Source: Dorea phocaeensis
GTDB taxonomy: Bacteria > Bacillota > Clostridia > Lachnospirales > Lachnospiraceae
DNA length: 64,000 bases
NCBI RefSeq assembly: GCF_900240315.1
Contig: NZ_OEPZ01000001.1
Span: 62,001-126,000 of the forward strand
Direction: 5' to 3'
Under the pieces are notes generated by a model. That model did no database searches and was not told the origin of the DNA. It saw nothing but the letters and a program-made list of their open reading frames with translations. Shown in pieces: positions 1 through 10,000 of the stretch (positions within the stretch are counted from its first letter, which is position 1; each line of letters starts with the position of its first letter). A program made the translations under genes and the position numbers.

Positions 1-449
1 ACGAAAATTTAAGTGCGTGGGAGAATCTAAAAGTACGTACGCTTCTTTTGGGACTTCCGGACAGCAGGATTGAGGAAGTGTTGAAAGTGGTTCGCCTCAC
101 GAACACAGGGAAGAAAAAGGCAGGTGCATTTTCGCTTGGAATGAAACAGCGTCTTGGAATTGCTATTGCGCTTTTGAACCATCCGAAACTGCTTGTGTTG
201 GATGAACCGGTCAATGGGCTTGATCCGGTTGGTATACAGGAGCTTCGAGAACTCATTTGTCAGTTTCCCGAAGAAGGGATTACAGTACTTGTGTCCAGCC
301 ATATATTAAGTGAGATTGAGCAAATAGCAGACAAAATCGCAATCATCGTAGATGGCAGGGTTCACTATGAGGGAAATATTTCTGATGGCGATAATCTGGA
401 AGCCTTGTTTATGGATATCGTAAGAAAAGCAACAAGGGAGGAAATGTAA
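1..449 (+). CDS. Lantibiotic-immunity-type ABC transporter ATP-binding protein (LanF/BcrA family), 5' partial
   Basis: The frame is open from base 3 to the stop at 447-449, so the gene begins before the window; about 148 residues are visible. The visible part has the ABC signature FSLGMKQRLGIA, Walker B LLVLDEPVNGLDP and the H-loop SSH, but the Walker A part is missing because of the edge. LanF/BcrA ATPases power export of lantibiotics or bacitracin-like peptides from the membrane. Two permease genes follow at 2 nt and then with a 4-nt overlap, then a response regulator and kinase, which is the usual LanFEG-RK order. An internal TTG at 48 is not the start, since conserved sequence continues upstream of it. 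Confidence 0.9.
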   Translation, partial: ENLSAWENLKVRTLLLGLPDSRIEEVLKVVRLTNTGKKKAGAFSLGMKQRLGIAIALLNHPKLLVLDEPVNGLDPVGIQELRELICQFPEEGITVLVSSHILSEIEQIADKIAIIVDGRVHYEGNISDGDNLEALFMDIVRKATREEM

Positions 450-451
450 GG

Positions 452-1222
452 ATGATCGGACAATATTTAAAGGCGGAAGCTTTGAAACATAAGCACACAT
501 CCATGTTAAAACTTTTGATTTTGATGCCGGTTGTCTGTGCTATGCTGGCGGCAGTTCTTACCCATGTGTTTTTCGCGGTGGATGGTTATAATTGGTGGTA
601 TATGGGGATGTATCCGGGATTGATAGCGCTGAGCTGCGGAATGCTTGTCGGGAAAGAGAAGAAGATGAAAAATCGGGCGATCTTAGCGTTACCCTGTGAT
701 ATGGGAAGGATTTGGGATGCAAAAGTATTGTATGGAATCTTGGTCTCCGGAGCAGCGATGGTTCTTCTTATGATTCTTGTGATTGGAATCGCATTTTTAT
801 TGGAACATGTCCTAAATGTTACCTTTATTATTCGACCGTCTCTTTTTTCGCAATTGGAGGCAGGAGTGCTTCTTTGGCTGTCTTTTGGCTGGCAGATTCC
901 GTGGTGCCTGCTATTGGCGCAGAGGTTTGGAAGAACCGTTATGTTGTTGCTTCATGTGATACTATGTAATGTGATGGCAATCTTTTTGTCATTATCACCA
1001 ATTTATATGTTGTTCCCGGGGGCGATTGGAGCCAGAATGATGTGTCCGGTGCTAAGCATTCTTCCCAATGGACTTCCGGCACAGTCGGGTGAAATGACGT
1101 TTGCGCCGAGGCTTATGGATAGCTCCAGTATTCCCATCGGAATGGTGGCGTCTGTGATATGGTTTCTTTTGTTGTGGGGGGTTGGCAGAATCGATTATGA
1201 AAGAAGGATGAAAAGGGTATGA
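452..1222 (+). CDS. Lantibiotic-immunity ABC transporter permease, MutE/EpiE-like
   Basis: 256-residue integral membrane protein with about six hydrophobic segments, the size and layout of LanE permeases. The N-terminus (MIGQYLKAEALKHKHT) is a short cytosolic stretch before the first membrane span, as in ABC-2 type immunity permeases. It starts 2 nt after the ATPase stop with AGGAGG-like bases (gggaggaaatgtaagg) just upstream, and its last bases overlap the next permease. It should pair with that permease and the ATPase to remove antimicrobial peptide from the membrane. The assignment to MutE/EpiE rests on context and overall pattern; the peptide substrate cannot be read from sequence. Confidence 0.85.
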   Translation: MIGQYLKAEALKHKHTSMLKLLILMPVVCAMLAAVLTHVFFAVDGYNWWYMGMYPGLIALSCGMLVGKEKKMKNRAILALPCDMGRIWDAKVLYGILVSGAAMVLLMILVIGIAFLLEHVLNVTFIIRPSLFSQLEAGVLLWLSFGWQIPWCLLLAQRFGRTVMLLLHVILCNVMAIFLSLSPIYMLFPGAIGARMMCPVLSILPNGLPAQSGEMTFAPRLMDSSSIPIGMVASVIWFLLLWGVGRIDYERRMKRV

Positions 1223-1965
1223 GACAGTTTGTAAGGTTATGTATTGGGGAGTGTTATAAGACGAAGCACACCATCATTCCAGCGCTTCATATAGGGATTC
1301 CACTGGTGGGCAGCGTGGCACTGCTGCTTTATCACCACTTTTCCAAGGTGGAGACGATGGTACAGTTATCAACCTTTTCGCAGTTGATCGGACTTGCCTT
1401 TCCTTTCATTGTCAGTCTTGTCTGCGCCTGTCAAATAGCGCTGGAAGAAGGTAATCACTTCCAGACCTTTTTAGGAGGAAGTGGAGGCTGGCTTCGTTCC
1501 TTTTGGGCAAAGTGTCTGGTGCTTCAAATCGCAGGGGGAGCATCGGTGGTGATCGGTATGGGTTCCTTTGCGTTGGGAGAAAGCTATCTTCTTGGGAATG
1601 CAGATCTTCCCAGTATATTATATATGGAGATAGCGGCAGGACTATGGCTTGGAAGTCTGATACAATATCCGATTCATCTATTTTTGAATCTGCGGTTTTC
1701 GCAGTCGGTGTCTATGGGAATTGGCGTGATCCAGTCTGTATTGGCAGCCCTTCTTATCACTGGGCTTGGAGAAGGAATCTGGCAGTTTCTTCCCTGCTCT
1801 TGGAGCATTCGGTTCTCAGCGGAGATTCTAAAAAGATTTCTCGGTTTGGGAACAGACTTCGGACGGGGAATCTTTGGATTGATAAGTATCAGTGTTTGTG
1901 CCATAATTTCTCTATGGTTTCAATATAGGGGAGAACTGGCAGCAGCTTCCGCACATGCAGAATAG
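1219..1965 (+). CDS. Lantibiotic-immunity ABC transporter permease, MutG-like
   Basis: 248-residue membrane protein with about six hydrophobic segments. Its ATG overlaps the stop of the upstream permease by 4 nt (ATGA), indicating translational coupling. The N-terminus (LCIGECYKTKHTIIPALHIG) resembles that of the partner permease, as expected for the two related LanE/LanG subunits. The C-terminus ends in small polar residues after the last membrane span. It is followed after 15 nt by the response regulator. The function is inferred from family pattern and operon order. Confidence 0.85.
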   Translation: MRQFVRLCIGECYKTKHTIIPALHIGIPLVGSVALLLYHHFSKVETMVQLSTFSQLIGLAFPFIVSLVCACQIALEEGNHFQTFLGGSGGWLRSFWAKCLVLQIAGGASVVIGMGSFALGESYLLGNADLPSILYMEIAAGLWLGSLIQYPIHLFLNLRFSQSVSMGIGVIQSVLAALLITGLGEGIWQFLPCSWSIRFSAEILKRFLGLGTDFGRGIFGLISISVCAIISLWFQYRGELAAASAHAE

Positions 1966-1980
1966 GAGAGAGGATGTGAG

Positions 1981-2661
1981 ATGGTGGAAAATATAAGGAT
2001 TCATATATTGGTTGTGGATGATGACAGAGGAATCTTGGAATTAGTCCGAAGGAGTCTGGAACATGAAGGATATCAGGTGGACACCATCGAAGATCCTAAC
2101 GTGGTGCTTAAAATAAATCTTGAGTGGTACCAGTTGATTATTTTAGATGTGATGATGCCTAAGATGGATGGGTTTTCGCTTTGCGCAGAGCTTAGAAATC
2201 GAGTGGACTGTCCGATTTTATTTTTGACTGCGAAAAGCGAAGAAGGTGATCTCATAAAGGGACTTGGAGCTGGCGGAGACGATTATATTACGAAACCTTT
2301 TGGAATCGGTGAACTTCGGGCGCGGGTTGCGGCACATCTCCGAAGAGAAAAAAGAGAGCGCAAACATTTATTGGAAGCAGGCGGCGTACAGTTTCAAATT
2401 CAGGCAAAGAGAATGTCATATCAAGGAAGAGAGATTCCCATGACGAAAAGCGAGTATGCAATTTGTGAATATCTGGCAGTAAACTTAGGGCAGGTCTTTT
2501 CAAAAGAGCGCATTTGTGAGGCGGTGTACGGGTATGATGGGGAGAGTGATGCTTCTGCTATCACAGAACATGTGAAAAATATCCGTGCAAAATGCAAACA
2601 ATATGGACTGGAACCGATTGAGACAGTGTGGGGGATTGGATATCGATGGAAGGCAGAGTAA
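1981..2661 (+). CDS. OmpR/PhoB-family response regulator of the LanFEG locus
   Basis: 226 residues: a receiver domain (about 1-120) with acidic DDD at 13-15, phosphoacceptor Asp56 in LIILDVMMPKMDG and the conserved lysine in ITKPF, followed by a winged-helix DNA-binding domain (about 130-226) ending in ETVWGIGYRWK. It lies 15 nt after the permease gene and overlaps the kinase gene, so it is very likely the partner of that kinase. NisR/SpaR-like regulators activate the adjacent immunity transporter when the peptide is sensed. No biosynthetic lantibiotic genes are visible, so this may be a stand-alone resistance module; the left edge prevents a firm statement. Confidence 0.92.
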   Translation: MVENIRIHILVVDDDRGILELVRRSLEHEGYQVDTIEDPNVVLKINLEWYQLIILDVMMPKMDGFSLCAELRNRVDCPILFLTAKSEEGDLIKGLGAGGDDYITKPFGIGELRARVAAHLRREKRERKHLLEAGGVQFQIQAKRMSYQGREIPMTKSEYAICEYLAVNLGQVFSKERICEAVYGYDGESDASAITEHVKNIRAKCKQYGLEPIETVWGIGYRWKAE

Positions 2662-4073
2662 AAGAAAGAACACTGACAGGGATGTTTTTAAAATATATAG
2701 TGATCTTTTGTGTTAATACGGTGTTGATCGTCGTCGGCGCGTACATGGTCCTTGCCCTTCTGGCAGCGACAGGGCAGGTGCTTCCGGCAAATTATTCTGA
2801 GCAATGGCTCAATGACCATACAGAAGATATCCGTATGGCAGAAGATGTGGGAGAGATTCCATTTCCGGCAGGCTGTGAGTATGGTGTATATACAGAAGAA
2901 GGTAAATGGTTATACGGAACGCTGGATCAAAAGAGTCGTTCCCAAGTGTGGAAATGTTATCAGAAGAAAGATATGTCCTCTCAAGAAGGATACTACCGAT
3001 TTATTCTGCGCTCAGAGCAGGAAGTCTGCATTGTGAAGTATCATTTGCGGATGCGATATACAATAGAACCGCTGAATCACATGTTACCGAATATGGAACT
3101 TTTGCTTCCGCTTGTCATGCTTTTGGCCTTTGTTCTTCAGTCGGTGCTTCTGGCAAGGAGATTTGCAAGAACGATGAGGGTGCGCTTGGAGCAGTTAAAT
3201 GAAGTGACTCGGAAGATTTCAGAAAATGATCTGGAATTTGAAGTTGGCGTCTCAGATGTAAAGGAAATGAATAACGTACTCTGTTCGCTTGGGCATATGA
3301 AAGAAGCACTTCAAGTGTCTTTAAAGAGACAGTGGGATCTGGAAAGTGAACACAAAAGAAAAATGCAGGCGCTGGTACACGATATTAAGACGCCGCTTAC
3401 CATTATCAAAGGAAATGCAGAGCTTGCAGAAGAGGATCTGGAAGCATTAAGAGAAGAAGCGTATCATTTGGAGCATGGACAGGTGCTGCAAAGTGTGGGA
3501 GAGAGTCAAAGACAGATTGTGGAGTACACAAAAGAGGTGGAAAAGTATCTGGATAAGATGCGTCTTCTTTTGAACGATCAGGAATCTGCGGAACAGGAAA
3601 TCTGTATCAGCAGTGAGAAGCTTCAAGGACAATTAAAAATACTGGCAGAGCAGATGGCATCAGCAAAACATATGCCTTTGATGGTTTGGTGTTGCAAATC
3701 AGATACCGTGATACAGGTGAATTTGGAGCAGCTAAAGAGGGCATGGAGAAATGTGCTTTCGAATGCTTTGGAATATACGGACATAGAGCAGGGAATAGAT
3801 ATCAAAATGACAGAGAGCATGAAAGAGGGCATTCCATATCTCTGTGCGAAAGTGCGTGATTATGGACATGGATTTACAAAAGAAGATTTGGAATTTGCTA
3901 CGGAAGAATTTTATCGCGGAGATAAAAGCAGACATGACAGGAATCATCAGGGACTGGGGCTTGCGATCGTAAAGCGTTTTATAGAGGCACAGGGAGGATT
4001 TCTGGAGCTTGGCAATTCTAAGGAGGGGCAAGGCGCAGAAGTGACTTTGTGGGTGAGAGGAGAGGCAAAATGA
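2646..4073 (+). CDS. Sensor histidine kinase of the LanFEG locus
   Basis: About 475 residues. An N-terminal membrane segment (about 15-40), an extracellular region of roughly 100 residues, a second membrane segment (about 150-170), a HAMP-like linker, then the H-box VHDIKTPLTIIKG with the phosphorylated His near residue 245, and an ATPase domain with the N-box NVLSNALEYT, DYGHGF and GLGLAIVKRF. Two starts are possible: GTG at 2628 and ATG at 2646; ATG is preferred because a G-rich site lies about 10 nt upstream. It overlaps the response regulator end by 16 nt. It should sense a cell-envelope-active peptide and phosphorylate the regulator. Confidence 0.9.
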   Translation: MEGRVKERTLTGMFLKYIVIFCVNTVLIVVGAYMVLALLAATGQVLPANYSEQWLNDHTEDIRMAEDVGEIPFPAGCEYGVYTEEGKWLYGTLDQKSRSQVWKCYQKKDMSSQEGYYRFILRSEQEVCIVKYHLRMRYTIEPLNHMLPNMELLLPLVMLLAFVLQSVLLARRFARTMRVRLEQLNEVTRKISENDLEFEVGVSDVKEMNNVLCSLGHMKEALQVSLKRQWDLESEHKRKMQALVHDIKTPLTIIKGNAELAEEDLEALREEAYHLEHGQVLQSVGESQRQIVEYTKEVEKYLDKMRLLLNDQESAEQEICISSEKLQGQLKILAEQMASAKHMPLMVWCCKSDTVIQVNLEQLKRAWRNVLSNALEYTDIEQGIDIKMTESMKEGIPYLCAKVRDYGHGFTKEDLEFATEEFYRGDKSRHDRNHQGLGLAIVKRFIEAQGGFLELGNSKEGQGAEVTLWVRGEAK

Positions 4074-4876
4074 AAATCATTACGTTAATGGAAGATACGG
4101 TAGGAAAGGAAGGGGCTTTGGCAGAGCACGGACTATGTCTCTATATAGAAACAAAGCACCATAAATTGCTTGTAGATACCGGTCAATCAGAGCTCACGTG
4201 GGAAAATGCGAAGAGGCTGGGCGTGGATCTTTCGAAAATAGATACGATTGTTATCAGTCACGGACATTATGATCATACAGGTGGCTTGATAAGTTATGCC
4301 AAGAATTTTGGACATGCAGATATTTATATGCAGAAAAAAGGGGCAGGATATTACTATCACGGAGACAGATATATCGGAATTGACCGCCAGATTTTAAATC
4401 TTCCGAAGCTTCATTTAATAGAGGGGGACTGTGTGATTGATGAAGAGCTGGAGCTATTTTCGGATATTACGGGGAGAAAATACTGGCCAAAGAGCAATCT
4501 GGAGCTTTCAGAAAAGATAGAGGGCAGAGAATTACAGGATCATTTTCAACATGAGCAATGTCTTGTCGTAAAGAATGGAAATGAGAAAATCTTAGTTTCC
4601 GGCTGTGCCCACAATGGGATCTTAAATATTCTGGAACGGTTCGAAACGATTTATCATACACATCCGGATAAGGTGGTCAGTGGATTCCATATGATGAAGA
4701 AAACAGGGTATACCGAGGAAGAGAAAGAGATCATAAGAAATACAGCCAAGCAGCTTCAAACATATCCAACAGTTTTCTATACCGGACATTGTACGGGGCG
4801 GGAGGCATTTGAGATGATGAAAGAGGTTATGGGTGATCAGCTTTTTTGGATTCATTCGGGTGATCGGATTGTATAG
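4070..4876 (+). CDS. Metallo-beta-lactamase-fold hydrolase (COG1237-like)
   Basis: 268 residues with the metal-binding motif SHGHYDHTGG (HxHxDH) near residue 69, and later conserved histidines in SGCAHNGILN, SGFHMM and TGHCTG. This pattern is that of MBL proteins annotated near dihydropterin/methanopterin aminobenzene-phosphate synthase and related hydrolases; the actual substrate is unknown. The ATG at 4070 overlaps the kinase stop (ATGA) with a GGAGAGG site upstream; an in-frame GTG at 4049 has no better site. Tight coupling to a lantibiotic sensor kinase is unusual for a metabolic enzyme and suggests a role in the same stress response (inference). Confidence 0.85.
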   Translation: MKIITLMEDTVGKEGALAEHGLCLYIETKHHKLLVDTGQSELTWENAKRLGVDLSKIDTIVISHGHYDHTGGLISYAKNFGHADIYMQKKGAGYYYHGDRYIGIDRQILNLPKLHLIEGDCVIDEELELFSDITGRKYWPKSNLELSEKIEGRELQDHFQHEQCLVVKNGNEKILVSGCAHNGILNILERFETIYHTHPDKVVSGFHMMKKTGYTEEEKEIIRNTAKQLQTYPTVFYTGHCTGREAFEMMKEVMGDQLFWIHSGDRIV

Positions 4877-5023
4877 GGAGGTGAAGAAAAACTTCATCTC
4901 CCTTTTGCCTGCTTGATGGAATAGGAAGCGGTAGAAATATTGGGTGAGATCTTTGATGATTGATGGACGAAATCCTTGTAACGTGATAGTATATGGAAGG
5001 AAAAAGAAAGGAGCGGCAGGCAG
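4877..5023 (+). other. Intergenic region before the jet operon
   Basis: 147 bp between the MBL gene and jetA. No strong hairpin with a U-run and no clear promoter were found; the best candidate has weak boxes near TGGACG (4963) and TAGTAT (4987) spaced 18 bp. The jet operon could be partly transcribed from the upstream operon. A clear AAAGGAG ribosome binding site lies at 5007-5013. Confidence 0.4.
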
Positions 5024-6424
5024 ATGGGGATGAAAGACAGGATCCCGAAAGGATTCTATAAGCTATTTGGAAGTAAATATACAGAATATTATCAGCAGTG
5101 TCTTCTTGCTGTCTATGAGGAATCTGGAAGCTCGTACTCTCTTTTAGGGCTTACGGAAGAGGAGTGCCACATGCTGATCCAGGAGACGATGACAAAGCTT
5201 TCCATGGATTTTAGCCAGGAACAGATGGACGAGGAAGGAGAGATCCTGACAAGATCGACGATACCGTCCGTGTTTTTACGCCATTTTGAAGAGTGGGGAT
5301 GGCTGAAAAGAGATTATGATGAAGTGCTCAACTGTTATGTCGTGTCTTTTCCGGATTACAGCCAGCTTTTTTTAGAGCTGTTTTGCCGGCTTTACCGTGA
5401 AGAGGAGAGCAAAGAGCGAGAAAGCATTTTGACCGTCTATAGTCATTTGTTTACTTATAGTTCTGATCCGGAGAAGAATAATGAGATTCTAAAGAGTGCG
5501 CTTACATCTTCGAGGAGACTTCTGCAAATGCTGTCCAATATGCAGGATGGAATTCGGGGATATTTTGATGAGCTGTCGAAGCAGAAGACGTTTCTGGGAG
5601 TTCAGGAGGTTCTGATTCAGGAGATCAATAACAGCGACAGCAGGAAGTACGCCATTCTGACTACGACAGACAGCTTTTATCGGTATAAAGAGGCGGTGAA
5701 AGAGCTGATTGATCAAAATATCGAAGAAAATGAACTTAGAAAGCTGAAGTTTGAGGAAGAAAGACGGATGTCAGAAGAAGGAACGCCCAAGTGGATCAAA
5801 TGGAACAGGGAAGCTTTGAGCTGTGAAGAAGCGATGGAGATTCTAAGGCGGATTGAACGGGAGTTTGACGCCATCGAGAGGCGTTATAATAAATTGATTG
5901 AGCAGAAGATGACCTTTGCCAAGCGGGCGGCTGCAAGAATCCGCTATATTCTGATTGAGGGAGACGAGCAGGAAGATCCGGTGAAGGCACTGGTGAAGCT
6001 TTTGAATGAAAGTGGAAGGAAAGAGGAGATCCTTGATGAGTGTGCCAAGCGAATCAGTCTGACAGAGCGATTCCAGACGGTGACAGAAAAAGGACTGTAT
6101 CGTCCGAAAGGGACGGAAAAGAAAGGATTTCATCCGGTCTCTGTGACGCCGGAAGGAAAAGGCGATGAGGCGTTAGAGGAATTCGTGTTAAAACCGCTTT
6201 ATACCAATGCAGAAATCGACAGCTTTTGGAGGGAAAATGAAAAAGACGGGGCATTTCGGGCAACGACAGATACGGTACGTTCGGTGGAAGATTTGGAAAA
6301 GCTGTTTTTCGTGTGGCAGGAAATGACGCAGGTGGCGGAAGAGTCTTTAGACATCCATTTGGATCAAGAGATAGAAAGCGAGGGAGGATTCCGGTATTCG
6401 GGATTGTCCATTGAAAGGAAATAG
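5024..6424 (+). CDS. jetA: Wadjet defence protein JetA family (DUF5716-like)
   Basis: 466 residues, cytosolic, rich in charged helices. The N-terminus (KDRIPKGFYKLFGSKYTEYY) and length fit the JetA family of Wadjet systems that carry the DUF5716 domain. JetA is the kleisin-like/MukF-like part of an SMC-type complex that senses and removes small circular DNA. It starts at ATG 5024, 10 nt after AAAGGAG; a second ATG at 5030 is possible. jetB begins 1 nt after its stop and jetC overlaps jetB, so the three are one operon. I identify it mainly from pattern and from the two unmistakable neighbours. Confidence 0.82.
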   Translation: MGMKDRIPKGFYKLFGSKYTEYYQQCLLAVYEESGSSYSLLGLTEEECHMLIQETMTKLSMDFSQEQMDEEGEILTRSTIPSVFLRHFEEWGWLKRDYDEVLNCYVVSFPDYSQLFLELFCRLYREEESKERESILTVYSHLFTYSSDPEKNNEILKSALTSSRRLLQMLSNMQDGIRGYFDELSKQKTFLGVQEVLIQEINNSDSRKYAILTTTDSFYRYKEAVKELIDQNIEENELRKLKFEEERRMSEEGTPKWIKWNREALSCEEAMEILRRIEREFDAIERRYNKLIEQKMTFAKRAAARIRYILIEGDEQEDPVKALVKLLNESGRKEEILDECAKRISLTERFQTVTEKGLYRPKGTEKKGFHPVSVTPEGKGDEALEEFVLKPLYTNAEIDSFWRENEKDGAFRATTDTVRSVEDLEKLFFVWQEMTQVAEESLDIHLDQEIESEGGFRYSGLSIERK

Positions 6425-6425
6425 T

Positions 6426-7058
6426 ATGAGATATTTAGAAGAACTGTCTGTAACAGAGGCAGAAAAACTGAAGAAAACAATCTTAAGCCTGCTTCGGCAG
6501 ACTTGTATTTTGCGGGAAAAATATGATCCTGTGACATTGGCGCCAAGCGGGAACGAGCAGTATGAGACCTGTATCAGGCATCGGGAATTTATCTGCCAGT
6601 ACCTGGATGTGATTGGCTGTGAGCTTCTTCACGATCCCCAGGAGTGCATTTTTCGTGTAGTTGGAGAAGGATTGGAGACCGAGCGGATTTCCAGAACTAC
6701 AACGATCATTATGCTGTTGATCAAGATGATTTACCATGACAAGATTATGGGGAATGGTTTGGCGGCGACGGTTACAAATCTGGAAGAAATCAGAGAGTAC
6801 GGGAGAAATTCAAATCTACTGAATGAAAAGTTGACTACAAGTGAGTGGAGTGAAGCACTGTGGATGATGAAAAAGCATCAGATGATCGAATATCCGGGAG
6901 CAGTCAGAGAGCTGGAAGATCATACGCCGATTTATATCTACAGTACGATTCATCTGTATTTTAGTTCGGCGATGGTGAATGAATTGCTGGAAGACTACAA
7001 AGAGGAGGAAGAAAATGGCGCAGGCGAAGAAATTATTCCGCAGGATGCTGTTGAGTAA
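6426..7058 (+). CDS. jetB: Wadjet defence protein JetB (DUF4194-like)
   Basis: 210 residues, mainly helical, matching DUF4194/MukE-like subunits that bind the kleisin and the SMC heads. ATG 6426 follows the jetA stop by one base, with AAAGGA at 6415-6420; an in-frame TTG at 6411 is less likely. Its last 44 bases overlap the start of jetC in another frame. The C-terminus is acidic (DYKEEEENGAGEE). In known Wadjet complexes JetB works with JetA and JetC in loop extrusion; cleavage of the DNA is done by JetD, which is not found here. Confidence 0.82.
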   Translation: MRYLEELSVTEAEKLKKTILSLLRQTCILREKYDPVTLAPSGNEQYETCIRHREFICQYLDVIGCELLHDPQECIFRVVGEGLETERISRTTTIIMLLIKMIYHDKIMGNGLAATVTNLEEIREYGRNSNLLNEKLTTSEWSEALWMMKKHQMIEYPGAVRELEDHTPIYIYSTIHLYFSSAMVNELLEDYKEEEENGAGEEIIPQDAVE

Positions 7059-10000
7059 CTGGGGAGGAATTGAACATAAAATATTGGAATTCCATGAATA
7101 TGTCAATCTCTTCAGCGGCAAGAGCGGATCTGGAAAATCTACGGTGATGGATGCCATGCAGGTAATTTTGTATGGAAGTGTCAGGAACGATTTCCTAAAC
7201 CGGGCGGCGGACGATACCAAAAATAAAAGAAGTGTACTAAGTTATCTTAGAGGGGAACAAAAAGACGGGACTGCCAATCGAGGAAACGTAGACTTTTGTT
7301 CCCAGATTGTGATGGAGATTGAAGATACCGGAGCGCAGGAGCATGTTTGTGTTGGCGTTGTGTTTGAAGTGGGGAAACAGGATCAGGATCTGAAGAATTA
7401 CTGTTTTTTTAGCCATACCGGAAGAATTCCGGAGCATGAGTATCTGACGGAAGCGGGAGTGCCCTATTCCCGTGCGCAGATTAAGACCGTGGTGGAAGAA
7501 CGGGGAAAGGAGCAGGTGCTGTTCCTGAAAGGAAATATCAATCGCATGTATCCCTCTCAGGAATCCTATCGCAACACTCTGTGTGAAGTGATTTTTGGCG
7601 GGGTAGAACCGGGAAGATTCAAAACAATGGAAAAAAGTGCCATTGCACTTCGAATGTCTGACGGTACCGGCCAGTTTATCAAAGATTATATGTTTCCCAA
7701 GAGTAAGGAGGATACGATTGCGGCTATCAGTGAACAGCTGGGAGCATACCGCGAGATCAAGGAACGAGTAGAAGATCTGGAGCAGAAGATGACCCTGTTA
7801 GATGCGATTCAGGAACATTCTCGCCGGAAAGTGAACATTCAGGCAGATCAGGTAAGGGTGGAGGCGCTGCTTCGCATACTGGAGGCGGAGACGGAAAAAG
7901 CCCATCTTGCCGCGACAAAGGAAGAATTGGAACGAATTGAGGAACAGCAGAAGAAGCAGGAAGAACAGAGTCTGCGTTTAAGAGAGAAAGAAGAGGCGCA
8001 GCGGAATACACTGGTGGAAGTACGTGCGGAAATAAGGTCCAGTGACTATGGAAAGAAACAGGAAGAATTAAAGCAGATCGAAGAAATGTGTAAATCCTAT
8101 GCGCTGGATTTGGAGACCTGGAAAGATCTGGTGTGCCGGCTGCGCAAATGGGAGAATACAGAAGAGATCAGTGATTTTGTCAGCAATCCTACGCTTCAGT
8201 TGTTAGAAGAGGTCTGTGAAGGAGAAAGCTCAGAAGAACAGGTAGAGCGCTTAAAGCAAGGGCTTTCGGAAGCGTTTGAATCGATCCAGGAAGAGCATAC
8301 CCAGCTTTTGGCAGATGTGGCCAAAATGAAGAAGGAAGAAAAAGAGAAGCGGGAGGTTGCAGAAGAATTAAGACAGGACAGAAAGCCTTACGATAAGCGG
8401 CTTAGAAGTGTGAGAAAGAAACTTCAGTCTGCCTTAAGTGACCGCTATCAAACACCAGTAACCGTTTCGGTTTTTGCCGATCTATTCGATATTACAGATG
8501 AGGACTGGAAGAACGCAGTGGAGGCGCGTCTGGGAAGAATTCGCTTCGGGCTGGTGACAGAGCCAAGATATGCGCTGGAAGCGGCGAAAATTCTTCGGAA
8601 GCTTCAAGGACACGAGTATGAGAATATTACCTTAATCAATACTGCGGCGATTAGTCGGGATGAGCCGACAGCGGAAAAAGGGACGTTGTACGAGTCAGTG
8701 AAGACAGAATATTCTTATGTAGATCTCTGTCTAAAGCGGTATCTGGGACACATTTACAAATGCAATTCGGTAGAAGAACTACATGAAGTGCGAGATGGAA
8801 TTACGAAAGATTGTTATGCTTACAGTAACTATATGTTCCGACATTTGCGAAAAGAGGAGTATGCTTATCCTTATATTGGAACCAGAGTTTCCAAGCGACA
8901 GTTAAAAGAACTGGAAGAAGAGATTCTTGTGCTGGAAGAACAGCGCATTGCAAAAACGCAGGAGGCGCTTACTCTGAAGCAGGTATGGGAATTGGAGCGG
9001 CTTAACAATTACCAGACGAAACAGCTGATTCGTCTTGCAGGTTCCCAGGAACGGCTGGAAGAACTCTCTGGGAGAGCGGATACACTGAATCAGGAGATGA
9101 AAACGCTTCGGGACGGTACCCGGATTCAAGAACTGCAGCGTGCAGAACACCAACTCCTTCAGGAGGCGAAAGAGCTTGGTGAAGCCCTTGAACACATACA
9201 GGCGGAACAGATCCGCTCGGCGGACAGACATGGGAATTTAAAGAAGACGTTCCAGGAATTAGAGGGACATCTTAGGGAGTTGGAGATAGGATTTGTCCCA
9301 GATCCATCTTTTGTAGAAGAGGTGCAAATGGTGTTAGAGCGGCAGGAAGCTGTGAGCTTTAAGAGACAGAAGCAAAAAGAATTATTCCGGCTTAAGGAAC
9401 AGGAAGAGGAAGAAACAGATCAGTTATTCCTTGCCAGAAATCAGTTTAACCGTGCCTATCCTATGTATGGATTCACATCGAATGAGAAAGAGAACCAGGT
9501 GTACGATCAGCTTCTGGCAGAATGTAGAAGAGATTTTCAGCCGGCCTATAAAGAGGAATTTGAAAATCAGTGCGCCATGGTATACCGTAGCCTTCGGGAA
9601 AACGTAATTGCATCCATTCATGGAGAAATCAAAGCGGCATTTCGGCATCGTAGAGAGATCAATCGAATGTTGGCAAAGATTAAGTTTTCAGACAGTATTT
9701 ATCAGATTGATATTCTTCCGGCTGATGATGAAAATGCACAGTTCTATGAGATGCTGATGGCAGAAGAACTGGATATGAAGCTTTTAGGGGAGCAGCAGAT
9801 CGAAGGCCAGATGACCTTCGGGCAGGATGCATTTTATCAGAAATATGAAAGAGAAATTCTGCGCTTGACTGAAAAATTTATGCCTCCTCGCCACGAAGAT
9901 CCGAAAGGGAAAAGTGCACATCAAAAAACGATGGAGAAATACGCAGATTACCGAACCTATCTGAAATTCAGCATGTATGAAAAAGTAGTGGATGAAAACG

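Noticed and set aside
4070-4876. MBL-fold gene as the missing nuclease of the jet operon
   Set aside because: It is translationally coupled to the kinase upstream, separated from jetA by 147 bp, and has no nuclease-specific domain that I can see.
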